Part shown: one piece after another, positions 22,201 through 29,162 of the stretch
Layout of the letters: every line of letters begins with the position of its first letter
Numbering within the stretch: position 1 is the stretch's first letter
From: Candidatus Uhrbacteria bacterium RIFCSPHIGHO2_01_FULL_63_20
GTDB lineage: Bacteria > Patescibacteriota > Patescibacteriia > UBA9934 > GWF2-40-263
Length of the DNA stretch: 44,912 bases
Direction of reading: 5' to 3'
Assembly (NCBI GenBank): GCA_001791045.1
Contig: MGDT01000006.1
Location: 1-44,912 of the forward strand
Program-made: the position numbers and the translations under genes
The notes under the pieces: generated by a model
Told to the model about the DNA's origin: nothing
The model's input: only the letters and a program-made list of their open reading frames with translations
Databases searched by the model: none

Positions 22201-22870
22201 TCTCACGGCGTGCGGGGACGTCGCCGGCCTGAAGGACGGCGCGTTCGTGAAGTGCGGCGGGCTCGTGGCGAGCGTGAAGGAGATCGTGACCAAGAAAGGG
22301 GAGGCCATGGCGTTCGTCTCGCTCGAGGACCTGCACGGCAAGACCGAGGTGATCGTGTTCCCGAGCACGTATGCGCAGTGCAAGGAGCACATCGTGCCGG
22401 ATTCGCTGGTGCTCGTGTCCGCGAAGGTCGGGAAGCGCGACGACGAGGAGGCGAAGCTGCTGGCCAACTCCTTCGTCGTGGTGCGCGAAGGAGAGGCCCA
22501 GGAACTGGCGACCATGCTCGCGTCAGGGATGTGGGTGCCCGAGAACGCGAAGGCGGGACAGGCGACCGAGGCGAACGAGGCCTCAAGGCCTGAACGCCTG
22601 CGTGCCTGCGAGCCTCCCGGTCAAACCAAACCGGCCATGCTGCATCGCGGGTCGCTCTCGATCGCGCTTCGGGGGAAGCCCGACCAGGAAATGATTGCGC
22701 AGCTGCGCGAGATCATCTCCTCGTGTCCCGGGACCGAACGCGTGTGCTTTTTGGTGGAAGCCGGAGGCGGCGTGCGCCGCATCGAGACCGATTATTGCGT
22801 GACCATAAGCGACGGGTTGGTGTCCGAGCTGGCGTCGCTCGTCGGCAGGCAGAATATCGTGTTACAATAG
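19274..22870 (+). CDS. dnaE: DNA polymerase III alpha subunit
   Basis: The protein has 1198 residues; the ATG at 19274 (MPEEAPKSRFVHLHVHSHYSLLEAL) puts the PHP domain at the very N-terminus. The PHP motif HLHVHSHYSLLE, the palm aspartates in PDVDGDF (near residue 411) and MDFLGIRNLS (near residue 560), and the helix-hairpin-helix/tau-binding and OB-fold regions (ASVKEIVTKKGEAMAFVSLED) are present. It is the replicative polymerase. Two foreign-looking inserts interrupt it: TRLRQGFGGQE near residue 849, encoded by a palindromic element, and a stretch near residues 1101-1114 encoded by an AGGC-repeat element. A weak promoter TTGGTC-17-TACCCT lies upstream. Confidence 0.97.
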   Translation: MPEEAPKSRFVHLHVHSHYSLLEALPKVKKLIAHVQKLGHDAVAITDNGNLYGAIEFYQKAAEAGVKPIIGMDAYLAKEGRHLKRARIDTRPNRLVLLAENNEGYKNLVLLSSIGFLEGFYYKPRIDKEVLRTHAKGLIALSGGHQGEIEEALKEHNQEKAVALIKEYVDIFGEGNFFLELVDRPEIPEQEATNAQMIQLGKELGVPVVATKNTYYLKPGDVEAWKILNCIKGQKTLEDFERLQQYDYDASMVTGEYMEERFADCPEAIENTRRIADRCNVTLELGSWNFADYKIPEGKTFDQVLRERAYAELPGKGVAVDADVSTRIDYELSVIAQKKFAPYFLIVSDYIEWARKNGIVTTTRGSAAGSLVSFAIGISTVNPLTYKLPFERFLNPERPSAPDVDGDFADNRRDEVIEYVRQKYGADKVAQICTFGTMLARGSVRDVGRALGETYAFVDQIAKLVPEGSQGFPMTLERALGESADLKKSYDTNAGVRRVVDLARQIEGCARHVSIHAAGAVISPTALTDFTPLQIDTREGKVITQYEMKSVESAGLLKMDFLGIRNLSILGDAIKLVKKTKDVDIVLEQIPVNDAKTFELLAEGKTMGTFQLNGDGVTKYLMDLKPKRIEDIMAMVALYRPGPIESIPEYIRRKHDPSLVKFLDPRMEEILDQSYGVIVYQDDVMLIAIKLAGYSWLEADKLRKAMGKKIPEEMAAQKEKLLAGFVKNGLTPAKANDLWKLIEPFAAYGFNKAHAASYGMIAYDTAYMKANYPAEYMTALMTAECADLETIAEAVKECSRMGIEVLPPDLNESLSNFTYVNDSTIRFGLVAIKNLGEEVIASIIEERTRLRQGFGGQEGPFKDLSDFAKRVTHRAFNKKSLEALIKSGAMDRFGERAQLLENVDRILMLNKTAQREREANQATLFAAAPSVMNESITLKPSAPATMRMRLAWEKELLGLYVSEHPFAEAAKSLAEHLTACGDVAGLKDGAFVKCGGLVASVKEIVTKKGEAMAFVSLEDLHGKTEVIVFPSTYAQCKEHIVPDSLVLVSAKVGKRDDEEAKLLANSFVVVREGEAQELATMLASGMWVPENAKAGQATEANEASRPERLRACEPPGQTKPAMLHRGSLSIALRGKPDQEMIAQLREIISSCPGTERVCFLVEAGGGVRRIETDYCVTISDGLVSELASLVGRQNIVLQ
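21816..21841 (+). repeat. In-frame palindromic element in dnaE
   Basis: CCCGCC (21816-21821) pairs with GGCGGG (21836-21841), and GCCTT/AAGGC nests inside. It encodes the low-similarity peptide RLRQGFGGQ between two conserved polymerase segments. From memory, the same peptide recurs in unrelated CPR proteins. Confidence 0.7.
22578..22615 (+). repeat. AGGC/GCCT octamer-spaced element in dnaE
   Basis: AGGC-type and then GCCT tetramers recur at about 8-base steps and end in GCCTGCGAGCCT. The same GCCTGCGAGCCT recurs in the intergenic element at 43453-43518. Here it encodes RPERLRACEP near the C-terminus. Confidence 0.6.
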
Positions 22871-22876
22871 GGCACG

Positions 22877-24091
22877 ATGCCCCCCAAACAGGCCAAATCA
22901 GGGAAACCCGCGAGCCGTAAGGCCTCCGATACGGACGTTTTCGCGTTGGACCGTCCCGACGTGCCCGCGTCCCACATGCACTCGCTCAAGCTGTACCGGC
23001 GCATCGCGCTTTCCTTCGTGTTGATCATGGCGGCGGTGCTCTGCGTCGTGCTGTACGTGTCCACGGTCGAGGCGCGCATCAAGGTGAAGCCGATCGGCGA
23101 GACCGTGAAGGCCGACCTCTTGCTCGACGTGGTGAAAACCCCCTCCCGCGAGAACGAGATCCGCGGGCGCGTGCTCACCGGGTCCATTTCGCGCACCGAG
23201 AATTTCAAGCCGAGCGGCCAGGGACAAAAGGAAGTGGTGGGGACGAGCCGCGGCACCGTGACGCTCACCAACAAGACCGGGTCGAGCCAGACGCTCGTGA
23301 AGACCACGCGCCTGCTCACCCCCGACGGGAAGTTGTTCCGCATCGACACCCAGGTGATCGTGCCTGCGGGCGGGAGCGTGGACGCGCCGGCGTACGCCGA
23401 CCAGACGGGCGGCACCTTCGACATCGCCTCGGGCGTGAAGTTCACGGTCCCGGGCCTGCCGGTTTCAATGCAATCCGTCATTTACGCGGAATCGAAGTCC
23501 GCGTTCACGGGCGGCAAGAGGCTGGTGTCGGTCATCTCGAAGGAGGACATCGACCGCGCCGTCGAGGAGCTTAAGGGGAAGCTGGAAGCCGAAGAGAAGG
23601 GCGTGCTGCGCGAACAGGCGGGCACGGTGTTCACGGGCGAGTCGTTCTCCGCGGAAGTCACCGACAAGAAGGTTTCCGTCGAGGCCGGCACCGAAGCCGA
23701 CGGGTTCGACGTCACGCTCACGGTGAAGCTCGTGGGGGTGTTCTACGACCGCCAGGGCGCGGCAAGCATGGCCGAGCGCAAGCTGTACGAGCAGCTGAAG
23801 CCGGGCCGCGAGTTCCGCAACGTCAATCTCGAAGCGCTTCAGACGCTCGTCGAAAAGGTGGATGCCGCGGGGGAAAAATCCACCGTGAAGGTGTACCTCG
23901 ACGGGTTCTCGGTGCCGAGCACGAACAGCTCCGCGCTCGCCCCGTCGCGCTTCACCGGGAAGCGGGCCGAGGAGATCAGGAAGATCCTGGTGGACGAAGG
24001 GGTGGCCGAGGACGTGACCGTGGAATTCTTCCCGTTCTTCATTTCCAAGGCCCCGCGCCTGCCTGACCACGTGATCGTGGAGGTGGAATAG
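22877..24091 (+). CDS. Membrane-anchored baseplate-J-like protein
   Basis: The protein has 404 residues. A cytosolic N-terminus of about 45 residues precedes one TM segment (near residues 47-66, IALSFVLIMAAVLCVVLYVS), then a large extracytoplasmic beta-rich domain. GTVTLTNKTGSSQTLVKTTRLLTPDGKLFRI followed by VPAGGSVDAPAYADQTG is the pattern I associate with the 'baseplate J/gp47-like' surface proteins common in Patescibacteria. The family link is from memory. The role is unknown, perhaps part of a cell-surface assembly. The start is 6 bases after dnaE, and a TACAAT box overlaps the dnaE end, so it may have its own promoter. Confidence 0.65.
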   Translation: MPPKQAKSGKPASRKASDTDVFALDRPDVPASHMHSLKLYRRIALSFVLIMAAVLCVVLYVSTVEARIKVKPIGETVKADLLLDVVKTPSRENEIRGRVLTGSISRTENFKPSGQGQKEVVGTSRGTVTLTNKTGSSQTLVKTTRLLTPDGKLFRIDTQVIVPAGGSVDAPAYADQTGGTFDIASGVKFTVPGLPVSMQSVIYAESKSAFTGGKRLVSVISKEDIDRAVEELKGKLEAEEKGVLREQAGTVFTGESFSAEVTDKKVSVEAGTEADGFDVTLTVKLVGVFYDRQGAASMAERKLYEQLKPGREFRNVNLEALQTLVEKVDAAGEKSTVKVYLDGFSVPSTNSSALAPSRFTGKRAEEIRKILVDEGVAEDVTVEFFPFFISKAPRLPDHVIVEVE

Positions 24092-24092
24092 C

Positions 24093-24128
24093 AAGGTTGT
24101 AAGGGTGGTAAAGGTTGTAAAGGTGAAG
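24093..24128 (+). repeat. Four tandem 9-bp units before thrS
   Basis: AAGGTTGTA, AGGGTGGTA, AAGGTTGTA and AAGGTGAAG follow each other without gaps from 24093, directly after the stop of the upstream gene. Similar 9-bp arrays occur at 39084-39119 and 40668-40685. Confidence 0.7.
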
Positions 24129-24164
24129 GAGTTCTTGTACGCTTAGGGGCGGATTTTTGTTGAT

Positions 24165-25961
24165 ATGAACGAACAGGACAAACTCTTCGCCATGCGCCAC
24201 AGCGGCGCTCATATCCTGGCGGCCGCGGTGACGGAGCTTTACCCCGGCGTGAAGCTCGGCGTGGGTCCGGTGATCGATGACGGGTTCTTCTACGACCTTG
24301 CGCTTCAGCATCCGATCACGGAAGAAGACCTCGTGGCGCTCGAGGCGAAGATGCGCGAGATCATCGCGCGCGACGACGCGTTCCGCCGCGAGGAGATGCC
24401 CATCGACCGGGCGATTGCCTTCTTCAAGGACGCGGGCCAGGATTTCAAGGTGGAGCTTCTGAAAGACCTGATGGAGAAGGGAACGACCAAGATCCGTCCG
24501 GAGGAATCCCAGGATGTCGAGGTCGGAGCGACAAGCGCGAGCGTGTACCACACGGGCCAGTTCGTGGACCTGTGCCGCGGCCCGCATGTCAGCACGTCGT
24601 CCGAGGTGGGTGACGCGTTCAAGCTGACGAAAGTTTCCGGAGCCTACTGGCGCGGGGACGAGAAGAACCCGCAGATGCAGCGCGTGTACGGCGTGCTGTT
24701 CGCGTCGAAACGGGAACTCGACGCGTACCTCACCATGATGGAGGAGGCGAAAAAACGCGACCACCGCAAGCTCGGCGCCGTGCTCGGGCTGTTCGCGTAT
24801 TCGCCGCTGGTGGGCCCCGGGCTCCCCCTGTTCACCCCCAAGGGCGCATCCATGCGCCGCGCGCTCGAGGAGTTCGTGTGGAGCCTCAACCGCCGGTACG
24901 GCTACGAACGCGTGTGGATCCCGCACCTCGCCAAGGCCGACCTGTACAAGACCTCGGGACACTGGGACAAGTTCCAGGACGACATCTTCCACGTCACCAG
25001 CAAGAAGACCGACGACCTGTTCGTGTTGAAACCCATGAACTGCCCGCACCACGCGCAGATCTACGCGAGCGCCCCGCGCAGCTATCGCGACCTGCCGGTC
25101 CGTTTCGCCGAGAACACCACGGTGTACCGCGACGAGAACACGGGCCAGCTCGCGGGACTCACGCGCGTGCGCTGCATCACGCAGGACGACGCGCACATCT
25201 TCTGCACGCCCGAACAGGTGAGGGAAGAGGTGATGAACGTCGCGAAGGTCATCGACCGGTTCTACGCCGTCTTCGGGATGCCGCTCACCATCCGGCTTTC
25301 CACGCACGACCCCGAGCGCCCCGAGAATTATCTCGGAAATACTGACCTGTGGAAGCAGGCCGAGGATTCGCTCGCCGGGCTCCTCAAGGAGATGGGGAAG
25401 GACTACGAGGTGGGCGTTGGCGAGGCGGCGTTTTACGGGCCGAAGATCGACTACATGGCGACCGACGCCATCGGCCGCAAGTGGCAGCTCGCCACGGCGC
25501 AGCTCGACTTCAACCAGCCCGAGCGCTTCGAGCTCGAGTACGTGGACGCGGACGGGGCGAAAAAGCGTCCGGTGATGGTGCATCGCGCCATTCTCGGGTC
25601 CATCGAGCGCTTCCTGGGCGTCGCGATCGAACATTACGCGGGCGCGTTCCCCATGTGGCTCGCGCCGGTGCAGGTGCGGCTCTCCAGCGTGGGCAAGGAC
25701 CACGTGACGCACGCAGGACGGCTGGGCGAGGCATTGTCCGCGGCCGGGATCAGGATCGAGATCGACGACTCCGACGAGAAGGTAGGGAAGAAGGTGCGCA
25801 ACGCCGCGCTCATGAAGATCCCATGGACGATCGTGGTCGGGGGCAAGGAGGTGGAAGGCGGCGACCTGCAGGTGAAGGTGTTCGGGAGCGAGGAAGCGCT
25901 CGTGATCCCGCAAAAAGACCTGGTCGCTCGCGTTCTCGACGCCGCCAAGATGCCAGCTTAG
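24165..25961 (+). CDS. thrS: Threonyl-tRNA synthetase lacking the TGS domain
   Basis: The protein has 598 residues. It opens at the editing domain (RHSGAHILAAAVTELYPGVKLGVGPVIDDGFFYD), so the N-terminal TGS domain of about 60 residues is missing. The editing-site HxxxH (HSGAH near residue 12) and the C(R)GPHV motif (DLCRGPHV near residue 140) are present. The class II core has NCPHHAQIY (zinc cysteine and histidine), the motif 2 loop TRVRCITQDDAHIFC, and GSIERFLGVAIEHYAG as motif 3. A C-terminal anticodon-binding domain ends it. It charges and proofreads tRNA-Thr. TGS loss is frequent in reduced CPR genomes. No Shine-Dalgarno is seen. Confidence 0.97.
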   Translation: MNEQDKLFAMRHSGAHILAAAVTELYPGVKLGVGPVIDDGFFYDLALQHPITEEDLVALEAKMREIIARDDAFRREEMPIDRAIAFFKDAGQDFKVELLKDLMEKGTTKIRPEESQDVEVGATSASVYHTGQFVDLCRGPHVSTSSEVGDAFKLTKVSGAYWRGDEKNPQMQRVYGVLFASKRELDAYLTMMEEAKKRDHRKLGAVLGLFAYSPLVGPGLPLFTPKGASMRRALEEFVWSLNRRYGYERVWIPHLAKADLYKTSGHWDKFQDDIFHVTSKKTDDLFVLKPMNCPHHAQIYASAPRSYRDLPVRFAENTTVYRDENTGQLAGLTRVRCITQDDAHIFCTPEQVREEVMNVAKVIDRFYAVFGMPLTIRLSTHDPERPENYLGNTDLWKQAEDSLAGLLKEMGKDYEVGVGEAAFYGPKIDYMATDAIGRKWQLATAQLDFNQPERFELEYVDADGAKKRPVMVHRAILGSIERFLGVAIEHYAGAFPMWLAPVQVRLSSVGKDHVTHAGRLGEALSAAGIRIEIDDSDEKVGKKVRNAALMKIPWTIVVGGKEVEGGDLQVKVFGSEEALVIPQKDLVARVLDAAKMPA

Positions 25962-25970
25962 GACGAATCG

Positions 25971-25996
25971 AAAACCGCCCCGATGGGGCGGTTTCG
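25971..25996. terminator. Bidirectional terminator between thrS and the coiled-coil gene
   Basis: ACCGCCCC (25974-25981) pairs with GGGGCGGT (25985-25992), with AAAA before and TTT after. It serves both convergent genes. Confidence 0.8.
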
Positions 25997-25998
25997 GT

Positions 25999-27009
25999 TC
26001 ACTTTGGCGAGATCCGGTTCCTGATGCGCATGAGCGTGAGTTGCCGGGCGCGCTGCCCCTCCTTGGACAGCCCGGTCCTCGCGGCGAGTTCGTTCCCCAG
26101 TTTCCCGAGTTCCTCATTCTTCGCGTCGTATTCCGAGCGCAGACGTTTAATCTCGCCGCCGAACATCCCGCGCACGTCGGTCATGTACCTGCTCCAGCGG
26201 GACACGGACAGCTTCTCGACGTCCACCCCGAGCTTCTTGAGGCTGCCGCCGAGCCGATCCAATTCCTTCAGGAGCGCCGCGATGCGGTCTTGTGCCTCCA
26301 TCGTCCGGTCCACGCGCGCCCCCATCTCCTCGATGCGCTTCGCGCGATCCGCGTGCGGCGTCTTCGCGACCTTGCCCTCGAAGAACGCCTCGGCCACGGA
26401 GTCCTCCTCCGCCTTCTTGAGTCCCGGGGACAGCGCCTCGGCCATCTCCGGTCTCTCCTTCATCTTGGCGCGGATCTTTTCGGCCTTGGCCGACGCTTTC
26501 TCCTCGGGCGGATGCGCCTTCACGACCCCGTGTTCCTTCCTGAACTTCCATCCCTTGAGCGGGTGGTCGCCCTTGGCCTCCTCCTTCTTGATCTCCTCCT
26601 GCTTGGCCTTCCATTCGTCGGCTTCCTTGGCCAGTTCGCGCGCGGTCTTGTCCTCGAGGTCGTCACCGAACTGCTCCACCAGCTTGAACGCGAGCGACCC
26701 GATGACGCGTTCCTGTTCGGCCATCTGTTCCATGATCACCCGGTGCTTCATGTCCGAGAGCCCGGGCGCCTCCTGCTTCGCTTCGAGCTTCGCCATCTCC
26801 GCGCGCGCCTGGTCGATGCGCTTGAGATACGCCTCCGCGCGCGAGGACTTCGGCCGGGTCTCTTCGAGGATCTTCTCGCCCGCCTCGATCGCCTTTTTCG
26901 GCGCCTTCGGTCCCTCCTCGCGCCTCTTCGGGGCAGGCGCCGCGACTTCGGGCTGGTCCTTAGAACTCCAGCGCTTGATTTCCGGGGTGGCGCGTTCCGC
27001 TCGAGGCAT
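25999..27009 (-). CDS. Charged coiled-coil protein of unknown function
   Basis: The protein has 336 residues from the ATG at 27009 (MPRAERATPEIKRW); an upstream in-frame start at 27042 is less likely because it runs toward the neighbouring terminator. It is very rich in K, E, A and R with long helical heptad stretches (residues about 60-120, 150-210 and 240-310), no membrane segment and no cysteine. A proline/alanine-rich N-terminus (PEVAAPAPKRREEGPKAPKK) looks disordered. It resembles the cytosolic, helical hypothetical proteins of CPR genomes. No family was recognised. Confidence 0.65.
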   Translation of the reverse strand: MPRAERATPEIKRWSSKDQPEVAAPAPKRREEGPKAPKKAIEAGEKILEETRPKSSRAEAYLKRIDQARAEMAKLEAKQEAPGLSDMKHRVIMEQMAEQERVIGSLAFKLVEQFGDDLEDKTARELAKEADEWKAKQEEIKKEEAKGDHPLKGWKFRKEHGVVKAHPPEEKASAKAEKIRAKMKERPEMAEALSPGLKKAEEDSVAEAFFEGKVAKTPHADRAKRIEEMGARVDRTMEAQDRIAALLKELDRLGGSLKKLGVDVEKLSVSRWSRYMTDVRGMFGGEIKRLRSEYDAKNEELGKLGNELAARTGLSKEGQRARQLTLMRIRNRISPK

Positions 27010-27050
27010 ATGTGGGGATGAAATACATCCCAAGTATATCACGCAAAGAA

Positions 27051-27069
27051 AAAACCCCGAAGTTCGGGG
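27051..27069 (-). terminator. Intrinsic terminator of the 158-residue gene
   Basis: CCCCGA/TCGGGG (27055-27060 with 27064-27069) reads on the - strand into TTTTTTC. A TATACTT-like box follows toward the coiled-coil gene. Confidence 0.75.
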
Positions 27070-27096
27070 TCGATGCGGCGTCCTGATCGCGTCGCG

Positions 27097-27573
27097 TCAG
27101 CGGTCGCCCTGGCCTTGGGCGGCGATGCGCAGATCCTCCCAGGGCTTCCTGAACAATCTCTTGCGGTCGGAGTACAGTTCGAGCGCGATCATGGGCCTGG
27201 GCAGCCCCTTGAACCACTTCGTAAGGATCGCCAGGTAGCGCTGCCCGTCCTCGTCGACGTACTGCCTCGATCGCTGACGCGTCCGCAGTTCAGGATTCCC
27301 GCTCGCCCAGTCGGCGGGAAGGCGTTTGTCCTGCGCTCGGCGCCCGTTGGTGAGCACCACGCACAGGGAGTCCTCGAGTCGCGTGTCGAGGAACCCGTGG
27401 TCGATCTCCAGGACGCACTCGAGGCCGTACTGCGCTACGAGGCCCGAGTGCTTTCCGCGCTCGACGAGCAGCTTCGCCGCGACCACGTCGAGGATCCTCG
27501 CCCGCTCCTTGCGGATGACGCTGACGGCTTTCCCGGTAGAAAGTTGGAGCACGTTCCCGAACGGTTTCTGCAC
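27097..27573 (-). CDS. Protein of unknown function with a perfect Shine-Dalgarno
   Basis: The protein has 158 residues, starting with GTG at 27573 (MQKPFGNVLQL). It is basic and soluble, with no cysteine pair motif, signal or membrane segment. Segments such as LECVLEIDHGFLDTRLEDSLCVVLTNGRRAQDKRLP and YVDEDGQRYLAILTKWFKGLPRP look like a folded domain, but I know no family. The start is fixed by an extended Shine-Dalgarno at 27574-27586, the best in the window, which implies strong translation. It is monocistronic: its own terminator follows. Confidence 0.65.
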   Translation of the reverse strand: MQKPFGNVLQLSTGKAVSVIRKERARILDVVAAKLLVERGKHSGLVAQYGLECVLEIDHGFLDTRLEDSLCVVLTNGRRAQDKRLPADWASGNPELRTRQRSRQYVDEDGQRYLAILTKWFKGLPRPMIALELYSDRKRLFRKPWEDLRIAAQGQGDR

Positions 27574-27586
27574 GGATCACCTCCTT
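27574..27586 (-). promoter_or_regulatory. Thirteen-base perfect Shine-Dalgarno
   Basis: On the - strand AAGGAGGTGATCC directly precedes the GTG start. It is the full complement of the canonical 16S 3' end GGATCACCTCCTT, with the AGGAGG core 6 bases from the start codon. It decides the GTG start. Most other genes here have weak sites or none. Confidence 0.85.
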
Positions 27587-27673
27587 GTAGGGAACCGGTC
27601 GAGGATACCCGAAAATGGCCGTTTTGTCAACCGTTCCTTCGACAAACGCCGGGAATATCAGTATCTTCACCGC

Positions 27674-28726
27674 ATGGACAAGAAGCCCAAAATCATCGTC
27701 CTGGTCGGACCCACCGCCTCGGGGAAGAGCGCGCTCGCGCTCGAGCTCGCCCGGCGGTTCGACGGCGAAGTGCTCGCCGCGGATTCGCGCACCGTCTACA
27801 GGGGGATGGACGTTGGGACCGCGAAAGGAGTTGGGAGTTGGGAGTTGGGAGTTGGTATGCCCGGGGATGGCCCGACGGACATCAAGCGATTATTTTCGGG
27901 CGGAAAGGCGTATGTCATCGATGGAATCCGGCATTGGGGATTCGACCTGGCGGAGCCGGATGAGCCGTACTCGGTCGCGGACTTCAAGCGGTACGCGGAC
28001 GCGAAGATCGGCGACATCCTGAAACGGGGGAAACTGCCGATCGTCGTCGGCGGGACGGGATTATGGGTGAAGGCCATCGTGGATAACCCGACGTACGCGG
28101 ACACCCCGCCCGTGTACGCGTTGCGCGCGCAGCTTGATGCGCGGGGGCTCGGCGACCTGTTCGCCGAGTACAAGCGGCTGGATCCCGAGGGAGCCGAAGT
28201 GATCGACCGCGACAACAAGCGCCGCGTGGTGCGCGCGCTCGAAGTGACGCTCGCGACCGGCAAGCCGTTCTCGCGGCAGCAGACGAAAGGGGAGCCCAAA
28301 TACGATGCGCTCCAGATCGGCCTGACCGTCCCGAGGGAAGAGTTGAATCGTCGTATCGACGAACGCGTGGAGCGGATGGTGGCGGAAGGATTGGTGGACG
28401 AAGTACGGAGTCTGAAAAAGAAATACGGCTGCGACACCGAGTCCATGACCGGGATCGGCTACCGTCAGATCTGCGCATTTTTGGACGGGAAGACGTCGCT
28501 GGCCTCCGCTGTCGAAGAGGTGAAAAAAGCCACGCGCGATTACGCCAAGCGGCAGTTGACCTGGTTCAAGCGCGACGCGCGGATTAGGTGGGTGAAGAAC
28601 GGGGAAGAGGCGATTCGACTGGTTGAATCTGTCATTGCGAGGAAGGAGCGAAGCGACCGACGAAGCAATCTCCCGTCGCGCGGGAGATTGCTTCGTCGGT
28701 CTCCGGCCTCCTCGCAAAGACAATGA
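27674..28726 (+). CDS. miaA: tRNA dimethylallyltransferase, carrying two repeat insertions
   Basis: The protein has 350 residues, longer than the usual 300-320. The P-loop GPTASGKS is at residues 12-19, followed by DSRTVYRGMDVGTAK, VVGGTGLWVKAI and the DNKRRVVRALEV segment, all MiaA signatures. TGIGYRQI and KRQLTWFKRD near the end are also typical. It adds dimethylallyl to A37 of tRNAs reading UNN codons. Residues about 52-60 (GVGSWELGVG) come from a tandem GGAGTTG repeat inserted after GTAK. The last 30 residues (ARKERSDRRSNLPSRGRLLRR...) are encoded by a palindromic interspersed repeat that replaced the original stop. Both lie outside the catalytic motifs. Confidence 0.96.
   Translation: MDKKPKIIVLVGPTASGKSALALELARRFDGEVLAADSRTVYRGMDVGTAKGVGSWELGVGMPGDGPTDIKRLFSGGKAYVIDGIRHWGFDLAEPDEPYSVADFKRYADAKIGDILKRGKLPIVVGGTGLWVKAIVDNPTYADTPPVYALRAQLDARGLGDLFAEYKRLDPEGAEVIDRDNKRRVVRALEVTLATGKPFSRQQTKGEPKYDALQIGLTVPREELNRRIDERVERMVAEGLVDEVRSLKKKYGCDTESMTGIGYRQICAFLDGKTSLASAVEEVKKATRDYAKRQLTWFKRDARIRWVKNGEEAIRLVESVIARKERSDRRSNLPSRGRLLRRSPASSQRQ
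27827..27854 (+). repeat. Four tandem GGAGTTG heptamers in miaA
   Basis: GGAGTTG is repeated four times without error at 27827-27854. Heptamers keep frame only in sets of three, so the insert (with flanking bases) must have been selected for frame. It encodes GVGSWELGVG. Confidence 0.9.
28631..28725 (+). repeat. GTCATTGCGAG-type interspersed palindromic element over the miaA 3' end
   Basis: GTCATTGCGAGG at the left end is mirrored by CCTCGCAAAGAC at the right, and GACCGACGAAGCAATCTCCCG mirrors CGGGAGATTGCTTCGTCGGTC around a short centre near 28678. From memory, elements starting GTCATTGCGAGGAGCGAAGCGACGAAGC are scattered in many bacterial genomes. Here it supplies the last 30 codons and the stop of miaA. 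Confidence 0.85.
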
Positions 28727-28741
28727 GGATGCACATCGTGG

Positions 28742-29137
28742 CTACTCCTTCTTGAGGTGCTTATATTTTTCCGACGCGTATTCCTTGTAGGCGCGGAAGT
28801 CTTCTTCAAGCAATGCGACGAGGGTTGCAAAATCCTCCGGTTCCCAGCCCGAAAAGCTCTCCTTTTTTATTCCTTCAAGCGACTCATCCAACTTTCCTCC
28901 CTCAGCCCAACTCCTGAAGTCTCGGATGGCTCCACGATTAAATCCCTCCTCGTCGACGAGGCTTTCGAGCGTATTTGAAGAGTCTTCCGGAAACTTCGCG
29001 ATTGATCGTTCCAACGAATCTCGCAGTTTCTGATTTCCTGAAATATATTGACGTGCTGCTTCATTGATTTGGTCAACCGACGGGCGCCTTTTCATCGCTT
29101 GTGACGCCTCGAATCGTTCTGATCGCATTCCTTCCAT
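28742..29137 (-). CDS. Small acidic protein of unknown function
   Basis: The protein has 131 residues. The ATG at 29137 is taken as the start; an in-frame ATG at 29128 (MRSERFEASQ) is possible. It is helical and charged, with SWAEGGKLDESLEGIKKESFSGWEPEDFATLVALLEEDFRAYKEYASEKY in its C-terminal half. No membrane segment or catalytic motif is seen and no family was recognised. It is less GC-rich than gatB and miaA around it and has no visible Shine-Dalgarno. It is convergent with miaA, and gatB on the same strand ends 25 bases upstream of its start. Confidence 0.55.
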   Translation of the reverse strand: MEGMRSERFEASQAMKRRPSVDQINEAARQYISGNQKLRDSLERSIAKFPEDSSNTLESLVDEEGFNRGAIRDFRSWAEGGKLDESLEGIKKESFSGWEPEDFATLVALLEEDFRAYKEYASEKYKHLKKE

Positions 29138-29162
29138 AAAATTCTTTTTTAGGTTACGTCGA

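Noticed and set aside
24039-26117. A - strand open frame of about 690 codons opposite thrS
   Set aside because: It is the antisense shadow of thrS. Third-position GC bias and motifs favour thrS.
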